Assembly (NCBI GenBank): GCA_024689525.1
Contig: JAILDI010000148.1
Location: forward strand, 1-19,422
Reading direction: 5' to 3'
Origin: Bacteroidales bacterium
GTDB taxonomy: Bacteria; Bacteroidota; Bacteroidia; Bacteroidales; UBA932
DNA length: 19,422 nt
Under the pieces are notes generated by a model. That model was not told where the DNA came from and did not search any database. It saw only the letters and a program-made list of their open reading frames with translations. Positions 1 to 7,578 of this stretch are shown here, piece by piece. A program made the translations under genes and the position numbers. The first letter of the stretch is position 1. Each line of letters starts with the position of its first letter.

Positions 1-63
1 ACCATCATCTGCTGTTTCGGCTCCATCGACACTGATGCACTGGCGATGCTGATGAACGATTGA
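1..63 (+). CDS. C-terminal tail of an unidentified protein (partial)
   Basis: Frame 1 is open from the left edge to a TGA at 61-63 and encodes a 20-residue tail ending DTDALAMLMND. The start and nearly all of the gene lie outside the window, and I do not recognise the family from so short a piece. Support for a real plus-strand gene end is indirect: the other two plus frames also stop, but only this frame's stop lies about 25 nt before a strong plus-oriented intrinsic terminator. It could be spurious. Confidence 0.4.
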   Translation, partial: TIICCFGSIDTDALAMLMND

Positions 64-87
64 TTCCAAATCGACAGGCTTACTCTC

Positions 88-116
88 AACGGTCCGGCTA
101 TGCCGGGCCGTTTTTT
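88..116 (+). terminator. Rho-independent terminator
   Basis: An 11-bp stem (arms 88-98 and 102-112, one G-T pair, otherwise perfect and GC-rich) has a 3-nt TAT loop and a run of six T at 111-116. This is a textbook intrinsic terminator on the plus strand. It separates the gene fragment at 1-63 from the exbB cluster. Confidence 0.85.
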
Positions 117-139
117 ATGGCTTTTTCCGAAATTATTCA

Positions 140-147
140 TATCTTTG
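140..147 (+). promoter_or_regulatory. Putative Bacteroidota -7 promoter element upstream of exbB
   Basis: TATCTTTG matches the Bacteroidota -7 consensus TAnnTTTG exactly and lies 31 nt before the exbB start, just after the upstream terminator. I see no convincing TTTG or TTG at the expected -33 position (about 116-120), so this is only half a promoter. If real it would drive the whole exbB-to-shikimate-kinase run, because no other obvious promoter interrupts it. Confidence 0.45.
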
Positions 148-178
148 TGGATTAGAATATTATTTATAACCTACAGAT

Positions 179-892
179 ATGTTACTGAATCTATTACAAT
201 CCGACAGCCTTGCTTCCGCAGCCGCAGAGGCCGTGAAGGAAACCGCTGCTATCCAGCCCGTTGAAATGCACGAGAGCCTGTTCTCCCTGTTCACAATGGG
301 CGGCCCGCTTATGTGGGTGCTCCTCGTACTGTCCATCCTGGCCTTCTACATCATCGGCCAGAAATGGTGGGTGATCTCACACGCATCCAAGATTGACTCC
401 CGCTTCATGGACGACATCCGCGACTATATGACCGACGGCAAGATCGAAAGCGCGCTCACCCTGTGCCGCAAGTACGACAACCCCGTCGCCCGTATGGTGG
501 AAACCGGTATCCGCCGCAAGGGACGCCCCATGGCCGATATCCAGGGCGCGGTTGAGAACGTGGGCAACGTGGAGGTGGCACGCCTTGAGAAAGGCCTTCC
601 CATCCTTGCCTCCATCGCCGGCGGCGCACCTATGATCGGATTCCTGGGAACTGTGATCGGTATGGTGCAGGCCTTCTTCAATATGTCCAAGGCCGGCAGC
701 AACATCGACATTTCCCTCCTTTCCGGCGGTATCTACACCGCTATGCTCACCACCGTGGGCGGCCTTATCGTGGGTATCATCGCATACTTCGGCTACAACT
801 GGCTCACTTCCAAGATTTCCAACCTGGTGTACAAGATGGAGAGTTCCACCATCGAGTTCATCGACATCGTGAACAACGAGGAGAACAAGTAG
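179..892 (+). CDS. exbB: MotA/TolQ/ExbB family proton-channel protein (ExbB)
   Basis: This is the inner-membrane proton-channel subunit that, with ExbD, uses the proton motive force to energise TonB and so TonB-dependent outer-membrane transporters. Three hydrophobic segments are visible, at about residues 44-64, 141-167 and 186-208. The second contains the family signature GFLGTVIGM (154-162) followed by QAFF, and the third begins YTAMLTTVGGL. The 237-aa length fits the family. An amphipathic N-terminal extension of about 40 residues precedes the first membrane segment, which is usual in Bacteroidota homologues. The ATG at 179 is taken as the start; Met30 (266) is a less likely alternative. 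exbD follows after 1 nt, so the two are probably translationally coupled. Identification as ExbB rather than TolQ rests on the following exbD and tonB genes. Confidence 0.93.
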   Translation: MLLNLLQSDSLASAAAEAVKETAAIQPVEMHESLFSLFTMGGPLMWVLLVLSILAFYIIGQKWWVISHASKIDSRFMDDIRDYMTDGKIESALTLCRKYDNPVARMVETGIRRKGRPMADIQGAVENVGNVEVARLEKGLPILASIAGGAPMIGFLGTVIGMVQAFFNMSKAGSNIDISLLSGGIYTAMLTTVGGLIVGIIAYFGYNWLTSKISNLVYKMESSTIEFIDIVNNEENK

Positions 893-893
893 C

Positions 894-1304
894 ATGGCAC
901 TCAAGCGAAATACAAGGGTGGACGCATCGTTCTCGGTATCCAGTATGACGGATATCGTGTTCCTGCTTCTCATCTTCTTCCTTGTGACCTCCACGCTCAT
1001 CAACCCCAACGCCCTGAAGCTCCTGCTCCCCAAGAGCACCGGCCAGGTGAGCGCAAAGGCCACCGTGAGCGTGAGCATAATGGACCATCACGACGACACC
1101 TACACCTACCACGTGAACGGAGACACCAATCCCCTCTCCTACAACGAGGTGGAAGACGCCCTCATCAGCCTTCTCATCAACGAGGAGGACCCCACCTTCT
1201 CCATCTTCAGCGACCAGAGCGTCCCTGTGGGAGAAGTGGTGCAGATAATGAATATCGCCAAACGGAACCACTTCAAGGTGATTCTGGCAACGCAACCTGA
1301 ATAA
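894..1304 (+). CDS. exbD: Biopolymer transport protein ExbD
   Basis: ExbD is the single-span partner of ExbB in the proton-driven motor that powers TonB. The protein has a short cytoplasmic N-terminus, one transmembrane helix at about residues 20-38, and a periplasmic domain. The membrane segment carries the conserved proton-carrying aspartate (Asp20) in the context SSMTDIVFLLLIFFLV. At 136 aa it has normal length. It starts 1 nt after the exbB stop and ends 4 nt before tonB. Only one exbD copy is present here, whereas many Bacteroidota clusters carry two in tandem. Confidence 0.94.
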   Translation: MALKRNTRVDASFSVSSMTDIVFLLLIFFLVTSTLINPNALKLLLPKSTGQVSAKATVSVSIMDHHDDTYTYHVNGDTNPLSYNEVEDALISLLINEEDPTFSIFSDQSVPVGEVVQIMNIAKRNHFKVILATQPE

Positions 1305-1308
1305 TCCG

Positions 1309-2100
1309 ATGCAGCCGTATCTCCGCACAAGAAGCCAGCGTGACAAGGACGCAACCCTCACCGGACTCATCATCACCGGTGTGGTTCATCTGCTTGCCGT
1401 GGTCGCCTGCCTGCTCTTCGGACTGACATATCTGTATCCCCCGCCGCCGGAGCTGAGCTTCCTGGTGGATTTCACCGAGCAGGAGGAACTTGTGGAAGAA
1501 ATGGTGGTTCCGGCCAAGGACGGCACCGAGGCCCAGGCGGAAGAGGCGGACCCGGAGAACAAGGTGGAGCTGGTGCAGAAGTCGGAATCCCCGCAGCCTG
1601 CCACCAAGCCCAACACCACGCCTGCAACCAAGCCGGATAGTCACGGCGACGTTCCCGTGGACCAGCCCACCACCACTACCCCGGAACTGGACCCCAGGGC
1701 CACGTTCCCCGGTATGAGCACCAAGGACAACACGTCCACCACGCCGCACGGAGCCACTGATCCCAGCAGCAATTACACTGCGGGGCAGCCGGACGGCAAC
1801 ACCAGCCACGGGAAGACGGACGGCACTGCCAGCGCGCAGCTGAAGGGCCGCACCGTGGACGGCCGCCTGCACAAGCCCAGCTATGAGGCCCAGGCGGAAG
1901 GAAAGGTGGTGGTGTCCATCAAGGTGGACCAGTACGGCAACGTGACGGAAGCCGTGGCAGGTGCTGCAGGCACCACAATTACAGACAAAAACCTCTGGAA
2001 CGCAGCGCGCGCGGCCGCTATGAAGACCAAATTCAACCAAAGCGCCAGCGCACCCGCAATCCAGGAAGGTACGATCACCTACATTTTCAAACTTCAATGA
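1309..2100 (+). CDS. tonB: TonB family energy-transducing protein
   Basis: This protein is predicted to span the periplasm and pass ExbB/ExbD energy to outer-membrane receptors. It has a short basic N-terminus, a single membrane anchor at about residues 17-42, and a long Pro/Thr/Glu/Lys-rich linker (about 43-180) that starts with PPPPE. A C-terminal TonB-like domain (about 185-263) contains GKVVVSIKVDQYGNV and ends GTITYIFKL. The 263-aa length is typical. The linker is low in complexity and relatively rich in Thr and Pro. The exbB-exbD-tonB order supports the assignment. The C-terminal domain is divergent from enteric TonB, but this is normal for Bacteroidota TonB-like proteins. Confidence 0.88.
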   Translation: MQPYLRTRSQRDKDATLTGLIITGVVHLLAVVACLLFGLTYLYPPPPELSFLVDFTEQEELVEEMVVPAKDGTEAQAEEADPENKVELVQKSESPQPATKPNTTPATKPDSHGDVPVDQPTTTTPELDPRATFPGMSTKDNTSTTPHGATDPSSNYTAGQPDGNTSHGKTDGTASAQLKGRTVDGRLHKPSYEAQAEGKVVVSIKVDQYGNVTEAVAGAAGTTITDKNLWNAARAAAMKTKFNQSASAPAIQEGTITYIFKLQ

Positions 2101-2124
2101 CGTGAGTCATCGACACAATTAACA

Positions 2125-3306
2125 ATGGAAAACAACAAGAAGGGGAATTCAACCCGCAGACATTTTACAAGAAAGACTTCGGAAAGCCACGCCCAGAGGG
2201 TGGACTATTCCTCAAATGAATACAGCACATCGCGCAGCTTCGACTCGTCGGACAGCCCGCGTCCCCGCAGGAACTACGGCGACAAGCCCGCGTATAGCAG
2301 CAAGAACACCCGTGGCGAAAAACCGGCATACGGCGCTAAGAGCGACAAACCCGCATACGGCAAGTCCTACGGCGACAAACCCGGATTCGGAAAGAAGCAG
2401 GGCGACAAACCCGGATTCGAAAAGAAGCAGGGCTACGGCAAGCCGTCATTCGGCAACAAGCCCGGCACCCGCAAACCTTTCCAGAAAAAGAACAACGCGG
2501 CGGAGGGCATGGACGCGATGCTCAGCCGCAAACCCCAGATCCACGGAGCCGACTGGGACGGCGAAGATGCAGCACCCAGCCAGATCCAGGAGGTGGTGCG
2601 CCTAAACAAGTTCATCGCCAATTCCGGCGTGTGCTCGCGCAGGGAGGCCGATACGATGATCCTCGGCGGCGTGGTTACCGTGAACGGAGAAGTGGTCACT
2701 GAACTGGGCACCAAGATCAACGTCCTCACGGACGACGTCCGTTTCAACGGCCAGCGCCTCAAGGGCGAGGAAAAGGTGTATATCGTGATGAACAAGCCCA
2801 AGGGCTATGTCACTACCGCCAGCGACCCTCACGCAGAAAGGACAGTAATGGACCTCATCAAGGGCTGCCCCCGCAGGGTTTTCCCCGTGGGCAGGCTGGA
2901 CAAGAACACAACGGGCGTACTGATGCTCACCAACGACGGCGAGATGGCGGAACGCCTCACCCACCCTTCGTTCAACAAGAAGAAAATCTATCAGGTGGTG
3001 CTTGACCATCCCCTCACCGACGAGGACAAGGAGAAGGTTACCACCGGTATCGAGCTTGGCGACGGAATGATCGCTGCCGATGAACTTGAATTCATCGACG
3101 AAAGGGATCACCGCCAGCTTGGAATCGAGATACACTCCGGCAAGAACCGCATCGTCCGCCGCATCTTCGAAGCCCTTGGCTACGAAGTGAAGGCACTGGA
3201 CCGCGTGTATTTCGCCGGCCTCACCAAGAAGGGCCTGAAGAAGGGCGACTGGCGCTACCTCACCGAGGGCGAAGTGAACATCCTCAAAATGGGGGCATTC
3301 GTATAA
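2125..3306 (+). CDS. rluB: Pseudouridine synthase, RluB/RsuA family, with basic N-terminal extension
   Basis: The protein isomerises a uridine in rRNA, most likely 23S rRNA (RluB/RluE/RluF type); the exact target cannot be read from sequence. An S4 RNA-binding domain lies at about residues 157-210 (VRLNKFIANSGVCSRREAD). It is followed by the catalytic domain with MNKPKGYVTT (222-231) and GRLDKNTTGVLMLTNDG (256-272), where Asp259 is the expected catalytic aspartate. A later motif GKNRIVRRIFEALGY fits the RsuA/RluB group. The first 150 residues are a disordered-looking Lys/Gly/Pro/Tyr-rich tail with repeats of the form GDKPxxGKK, making the protein 393 aa against about 240-290 for the core. Its stop overlaps the era start by 1 nt (TAATG). 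The symbol is a best guess within the family. Confidence 0.88.
   Translation: MENNKKGNSTRRHFTRKTSESHAQRVDYSSNEYSTSRSFDSSDSPRPRRNYGDKPAYSSKNTRGEKPAYGAKSDKPAYGKSYGDKPGFGKKQGDKPGFEKKQGYGKPSFGNKPGTRKPFQKKNNAAEGMDAMLSRKPQIHGADWDGEDAAPSQIQEVVRLNKFIANSGVCSRREADTMILGGVVTVNGEVVTELGTKINVLTDDVRFNGQRLKGEEKVYIVMNKPKGYVTTASDPHAERTVMDLIKGCPRRVFPVGRLDKNTTGVLMLTNDGEMAERLTHPSFNKKKIYQVVLDHPLTDEDKEKVTTGIELGDGMIAADELEFIDERDHRQLGIEIHSGKNRIVRRIFEALGYEVKALDRVYFAGLTKKGLKKGDWRYLTEGEVNILKMGAFV
2371..2430 (+). repeat. 30-bp tandem repeat encoding GDKPGFxKKQ
   Basis: Positions 2371-2400 and 2401-2430 are adjacent 30-bp units differing only at 2390/2420 (G against A, giving Gly against Glu). They sit in a wider degenerate series, about 2278-2460, encoding GDKPAY/GEKPAY/SDKPAY/GDKPGF. 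They form the basic tail of the pseudouridine synthase and are probably a copy-number-variable coding minisatellite. Confidence 0.85.
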
Positions 3307-4187
3307 TGGCACACAGGGCAGGATTCGTAAATATCATCGGCAATCCCAACGTGGGTAAATCCACGCTGATGAACGCCCTTGTAGGCGAAAAGCTGTCGAT
3401 AGTCACCGCCAAGGCCCAGACCACGCGTCACCGCATTATGGGCATCGTGAGCGGGGAGGACTTCCAAATCGTGTATTCCGACACGCCTGGCATCCTCAAG
3501 CCCAGCTATCGCCTCCAGGAGAATATGCTCAATTTCGTGGACACCGCCATCGGCGATGCCGACATCATCCTGTATGTGACCGACACCGTGGAGAAGGCCG
3601 ATAAGAACGATGCTTATGTCGATAAGCTGTCGCGCGTGGACTGCCCCGTGGTGGTGGTCCTCAACAAAATCGACATATCGACACAGGAGAAGGTGGTCGA
3701 GCTGATGCAATGGTGGAAGGAAAGGCTGCCCAAGGCTGAGATCATTCCCGCATCGGCCCAGGAAAAATTCAATCTGGAGAGCATTCTGGAGGCGGTTCGA
3801 CAGAGACTTCCGGAGGCCCCGGCCTGGTTCGACAAGGACCAGTTCACGGACAAGAACCTGCGATTCTTCGCGTCGGAGATCATCCGTGAGAAGATCTTCC
3901 TCAACTACAGCGAGGAGATTCCCTACTGCACCCAGGTGGAAATCGAGTCGTTCCACGAGGGAGAGGACCGCTACGAGATCAGCGCCGTGATTTACGTGAT
4001 GAGGGATTCCCAGAAGGGCATCATCATCGGCAAACAGGGCTCGGCCCTGAAGAAGGTGGGCACGCAGGCCCGCATCGACATGGAAGATTTCTTCCAGAAG
4101 AAGGTGTTCCTATCGACATATGTGAAGGTGGACCCGGACTGGAGGGAATCGAGGAAAGAATTACGCAAATTCGGATACGAGTATTAG
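3306..4187 (+). CDS. era: GTPase Era, 16S rRNA / 30S maturation factor
   Basis: Era is an essential GTPase that binds the 3' end of 16S rRNA during small-subunit assembly. All G motifs are seen: G1 GNPNVGKS (12-19), switch-region TTRHRIMG (39-46), G3 DTPG (59-62), G4 NKID (120-123) and G5 around ASA (149-151). The C-terminal KH domain carries GIIIGKQGS (238-246), with the typical ending VKVDPDWRESRKELRKFGY. The 293-aa length is standard. The ATG at 3306 overlaps the upstream TAA by 1 nt, which indicates coupling to the pseudouridine synthase; both act on rRNA. The topoisomerase gene begins 3 nt after the stop. Confidence 0.97.
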   Translation: MAHRAGFVNIIGNPNVGKSTLMNALVGEKLSIVTAKAQTTRHRIMGIVSGEDFQIVYSDTPGILKPSYRLQENMLNFVDTAIGDADIILYVTDTVEKADKNDAYVDKLSRVDCPVVVVLNKIDISTQEKVVELMQWWKERLPKAEIIPASAQEKFNLESILEAVRQRLPEAPAWFDKDQFTDKNLRFFASEIIREKIFLNYSEEIPYCTQVEIESFHEGEDRYEISAVIYVMRDSQKGIIIGKQGSALKKVGTQARIDMEDFFQKKVFLSTYVKVDPDWRESRKELRKFGYEY

Positions 4188-4190
4188 TTT

Positions 4191-6941
4191 ATGAGCGAAG
4201 AATGGGACGATATTCAGGAGATGCCTGAAGAGGAAGTGGAAGAAGAACTTGAAGCCACGGGAGAAGCCAGCGGCAAATTCGCCCGGCTCCTTGGAAGCGA
4301 CAGCCGGAAGTTCAAGCTCTCCGGCATGTTCAAGGACTGGTTCCTGGACTATTCCTCCTACGTTATCCTGCAGAGGGCTGTTCCCCACATCGTGGACGGC
4401 CTGAAGCCGGTGCAGCGCCGCGTGCTCCACGCCATGTACAAGATGGACGACGGCCGCTACACCAAGGTGGCGAACATCGTGGGCCAGGCCATGCAGTACC
4501 ATCCGCACGGAGACGCTTCCATCCTGGGAGCGCTGGTGCAGCTGGGCCAGAAGGGCCTCACCGTGGACTGCCAGGGAAACTGGGGCAACATCCTCACCGG
4601 AGACTCCAACGCCGCGCCCAGGTACATCGAGGCCAGGCTTTCCAAGTTCGCCAAGGAAGTTGTGTTCGACCCCAAGGTTACCACGTGGATGACATCGTAC
4701 GACGGCCGCAACCAGGAGCCCACGGAACTTCCCGTGCGCTTCCCGCTGCTGCTGGCCCAGGGTACGGAGGGCATCGCCGTGGGTATGGCTTCCAAGATAC
4801 TCCCCCATAACTTCAACGAGCTTCTGGACGCTTCCGTGGCCATTTTGAAGGAAGAGCCGTATGAGCTTTATCCGGACTTCCCCACCGGCGGCATGGCGGA
4901 CTGCTCAAAATACAACGACGGCCGGCGCGGAGGCCAGGTGAAGGTGCGCGCCCGCATCGAAAAGGTCGACAAGAATACCATCACCATTACGGAAATTCCT
5001 TACGGCAAGACGTCGCATCTGCTCATCGACAGTATCCTCAAGGCCAAGGACAAGGGAAAGATCAAGATCAAGAAGATCGACGATATGACCACCGAGAAGG
5101 TGGAAATCATCATCCATCTTCCCAACGACGTCTCCCCGGACAAGACCATCGACGCACTGTACGCGTTCACGGACTGCGAAACCACCATCAACCCCAACGC
5201 CTGCGTGATTGTTGAGGACAAGCCGCAGTTCATTTCCGTGAAGGACATCCTGGAATACGACACCTGGCACACGCGCGACATCCTGGGCCGCCAGCTGCAG
5301 ATACGCCTGGATGAGCTGGAGGCCGACTGGCACTATTCTTCCCTGGAGCGCATATTCTTCGAGCAGCGCATATACAAGATTCTGGAGCAGGACCAGAAGA
5401 GTTGGGAACAGCAGCTTAAGGATATCTTCGTGCGTATGAAGGACTACCAGGAGATGTTCCGCCGCGAGATTGTGATGGAGGACATCGAAAAGCTGGTGGA
5501 GAAGCCTGTGCGCAAGATTTCCAAGTTCGATACAAAGGCCATGGACGAAAAGATCCAGGGCATCGAACGGGAAATCCAGGACGTGAAGGGGAAGCTCGCG
5601 AACCTCACCGCATACACCATCGACTGGTTCAAGGGCCTCAAGAAGAAATACGGCGCAGCATTCCCCCGCCTCACCGAAATCACCTCGCTGGAAACCATCG
5701 CCGCGACCAAGGTGGTGAACAACAATGCCAAGCTCTACGCCAATCTGGAAGAGGGCTTCGTTGGCACCAGGCTGAAGGCCGATGACGGAGGCGAGTTCGT
5801 AAGCGAATGCTCGGACCTGAGCGAGATCATCGTGATCGGCAAGGATGGCAAGTACCGCGTGACCAAGGTGAGCGAGAAGGCATTCTTCGGCAAGAACCTG
5901 TGCTACGTGGGCGTGTTCAACCGCAACGACAACCGCACCATCTACAATGTGATTTACCGCGACGGCAACAGCTCCGTGCATTACGCCAAGCGTTTTGCCA
6001 TCACCTCAGTCACCCGCGACAAGGAATACGACATAACCACTGGCGCAGAGGGCTCCACAATTCTTTGGTTCACCGCCAACCATAATGGCGAGGCGGAAAC
6101 CGTGAAGATTAATCTGCGGCCCAAGAAGGGGCTTAAGAAGAGCCAGCTGGAGTGGGATTTCTCCAACCTTGCCATCAAGGGTCGCAGTTCCAGGGGCAAT
6201 CTGGTGACCAAGTTCGCGGTGGCCAAGATCCAGCTCAAGAGCAAGGGCGTGTCCACTATCGGCGGCAAGGAGGTCTGGTGGGATGCCGACATCCAGCGCC
6301 TGAACGAGGACGGCCGCGGAGAGTTCCTGGGCGAGTTCACGTCGGAAGACAGGGTGCTGGCCATCTTCAGGGACGGCACCTTCTACACCACCAATGCCGA
6401 TGTGGTGAACAAGTACCAGGGAGAAGTGATCTACATCGGCAAATGGGATCCCGCACTCACCTGGACGGCCCTGTACTGGGACGGCGCGGCAAAGGCATTC
6501 TACGTGAAGCGCTTCAGCTTCCCGGAGAGCGACAACAATCCCCTGCCCTTCATTTCCGACGGCAAGGGCTCGCGCCTGGTGGACATTTCCAGCGACCTTC
6601 ACCCGCAGGTGGTGCTCACCTTCGGCGGCAAGGTTGCGCACAGGGAGCCCGAAACGCTGAACGCGGAAGAGTTCATCGGCAAGAAGGGCTATTCCGCCAA
6701 GGGCAAGAAGTGCCACGCCTACGAGCTGGCCTCCGTCGCCTTCGGCGAGCCGTTGCACTATCCGGAGGATGAGGAAGAGGATGTCATTCCGGAGGAAGAT
6801 TCCCCTGTCATTCCGAGCGAAGTCGAGGAATCTGTCGAGGAACCCGCCCCTGCCGAGGAAGAGCCCATCGAGATGGAGCTCAAAGCCCCCGCCGACGACA
6901 TCCCCGCCGACGCCGACGTAGAAGACTGGACACTGTTTTGA
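4191..6941 (+). CDS. parC: DNA topoisomerase IV subunit A (type IIA topoisomerase, ParC/GyrA family)
   Basis: This is the DNA-cleaving subunit of a type IIA topoisomerase, acting with a ParE/GyrB-type ATPase that is not encoded here. The breakage-reunion domain starts near residue 45, with RAVPHIVDGLKPVQRRVLH (62-80) and YHPHGDASI (103-111). APRYIEARLS follows at 142-151, where Tyr145 is the expected DNA-linking tyrosine. A long coiled region and a degenerate C-terminal beta-pinwheel follow. The N-terminal 40 residues and the last 70 are acidic. At 916 aa it is longer than enteric ParC (about 750) but similar to Bacteroidota topoisomerase IV A. The lack of a clear GyrA-box supports ParC over GyrA. 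The tail contains an in-frame palindromic repeat at 6797-6833, annotated separately. The stop TGA overlaps the TTG start of shikimate kinase. Confidence 0.9.
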   Translation: MSEEWDDIQEMPEEEVEEELEATGEASGKFARLLGSDSRKFKLSGMFKDWFLDYSSYVILQRAVPHIVDGLKPVQRRVLHAMYKMDDGRYTKVANIVGQAMQYHPHGDASILGALVQLGQKGLTVDCQGNWGNILTGDSNAAPRYIEARLSKFAKEVVFDPKVTTWMTSYDGRNQEPTELPVRFPLLLAQGTEGIAVGMASKILPHNFNELLDASVAILKEEPYELYPDFPTGGMADCSKYNDGRRGGQVKVRARIEKVDKNTITITEIPYGKTSHLLIDSILKAKDKGKIKIKKIDDMTTEKVEIIIHLPNDVSPDKTIDALYAFTDCETTINPNACVIVEDKPQFISVKDILEYDTWHTRDILGRQLQIRLDELEADWHYSSLERIFFEQRIYKILEQDQKSWEQQLKDIFVRMKDYQEMFRREIVMEDIEKLVEKPVRKISKFDTKAMDEKIQGIEREIQDVKGKLANLTAYTIDWFKGLKKKYGAAFPRLTEITSLETIAATKVVNNNAKLYANLEEGFVGTRLKADDGGEFVSECSDLSEIIVIGKDGKYRVTKVSEKAFFGKNLCYVGVFNRNDNRTIYNVIYRDGNSSVHYAKRFAITSVTRDKEYDITTGAEGSTILWFTANHNGEAETVKINLRPKKGLKKSQLEWDFSNLAIKGRSSRGNLVTKFAVAKIQLKSKGVSTIGGKEVWWDADIQRLNEDGRGEFLGEFTSEDRVLAIFRDGTFYTTNADVVNKYQGEVIYIGKWDPALTWTALYWDGAAKAFYVKRFSFPESDNNPLPFISDGKGSRLVDISSDLHPQVVLTFGGKVAHREPETLNAEEFIGKKGYSAKGKKCHAYELASVAFGEPLHYPEDEEEDVIPEEDSPVIPSEVEESVEEPAPAEEEPIEMELKAPADDIPADADVEDWTLF
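6797..6833. repeat. Palindromic interspersed-type repeat inside the parC tail
   Basis: Arms AGATTCC (6797-6803) and GGAATCT (6827-6833) are perfect complements around a 23-nt core containing TCATTCCGAGCGAAGTCGAG. I recall this core as a widespread short interspersed repeat in Bacteroidota genomes; that is memory, not a search. A partial related copy, GTCATTCCGGAGGAA, begins at 6783. Read in frame, the two give VIPEE and VIPSEVEE in the acidic C-terminal tail (about residues 864-880) without disrupting the gene. Confidence 0.65.
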
Positions 6942-7432
6942 TACTCGCACTCACAGGCTACATGGGTAGCGGCAAGACCACAGTCGGGCGTATCGTCGCA
7001 GATGCGCTCGGCTGCCCGTTTCTGGATCTGGATGAGGTTGTGGCCAGGAGTGAAAAATGCAGCATCGCGGTTATCTTCGCCACCAAGGGAGAGGAGTATT
7101 TCCGCCGTGCCGAGGAAAAGGCTCTTGCTGATGTGCTGGCGAAATACGCCCAGGGAGACCTGGTCCTGGCCCTCGGCGGCGGCACCATCCTGAGCGCCGC
7201 ATCCCGCACCCTCCTGCAACGCTCCACCCTCTGCATCTGGCTCGACGCCCCCGCGGAAGTGCTCTGGAGCAGAATATCAGGAGATTCCTCCCGTCCCCTG
7301 GCAGACGCAGATTTCGCTACCCGTCTGCAGTCCCGCCGCCCCCTCTACGCAGAAGCCGCACACATCACCATCGACACAGAAGCCCTCTCCCCCCAGGACA
7401 TCGCCGACGAAATCATCATCTCCTGCCTGTAG
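6938..7432 (+). CDS. aroK: Shikimate kinase (TTG start)
   Basis: This enzyme phosphorylates shikimate to shikimate 3-phosphate in chorismate synthesis. Motifs are all present: P-loop GYMGSGKT (7-14), DLD (30-32, shikimate/Mg site), FRRAE (55-59, substrate arginine), LGGGT (79-83), lid arginine in RPL (119-121) and RRPLY (133-137). The 164-aa length is normal. The start must be upstream of the P-loop. The next ATG (6962) falls inside the P-loop, so the TTG at 6938, which overlaps the parC stop as TTGA, is the supported start and implies coupling. The stop at 7430-7432 lies 35 nt before the left end of the RAYT element. I see no intrinsic terminator with a T-tract after it. Confidence 0.93.
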   Translation: MILALTGYMGSGKTTVGRIVADALGCPFLDLDEVVARSEKCSIAVIFATKGEEYFRRAEEKALADVLAKYAQGDLVLALGGGTILSAASRTLLQRSTLCIWLDAPAEVLWSRISGDSSRPLADADFATRLQSRRPLYAEAAHITIDTEALSPQDIADEIIISCL

Positions 7433-7467
7433 CCACACCTCACCCAGACCATCACCCCCCTGACACC

Positions 7468-7572
7468 CACTTTTGGAGAGGTTGTGATTTCAGGGGCGGG
7501 AACCTCTCCATAACATCGCGTCTGGCAACGACTTTTGGAGACGTTCCCCCTCGTAAAAACCAAACTTCTCCA
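7468..7572 (+). repeat. Left REP doublet (BIME/REPIN-like), inverted copy of 9127-9231
   Basis: The 105-bp sequence is repeated in inverse orientation at 9127-9231, with 104 of 105 positions identical. It holds two hairpins of the same geometry: arms TGGAGAGGTT/AACCTCTCCA (7474-7483 with 7501-7510, perfect) and TGGAGACGTT/AACTTCTCCA (7536-7545 with 7563-7572, one mismatch). Each has a 17-nt loop, and they are separated by 25 nt. The second hairpin matches the reverse complement of the first at 28 of 37 positions, so the two are inverted REP units. The inner edge is 6 nt from the transposase stop codon. Confidence 0.92.
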
Positions 7573-7578
7573 AATTGG

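Noticed and set aside
4905..5981. 358-aa minus-strand open frame
   Set aside because: It is antisense to the topoisomerase gene, has no recognisable domain and shows shadow-like composition.
7468..7572. CRISPR-like or terminator reading of the left repeat
   Set aside because: There is no regular repeat-spacer array and no T-tract after either hairpin; the inverted REP-doublet interpretation fits all features.
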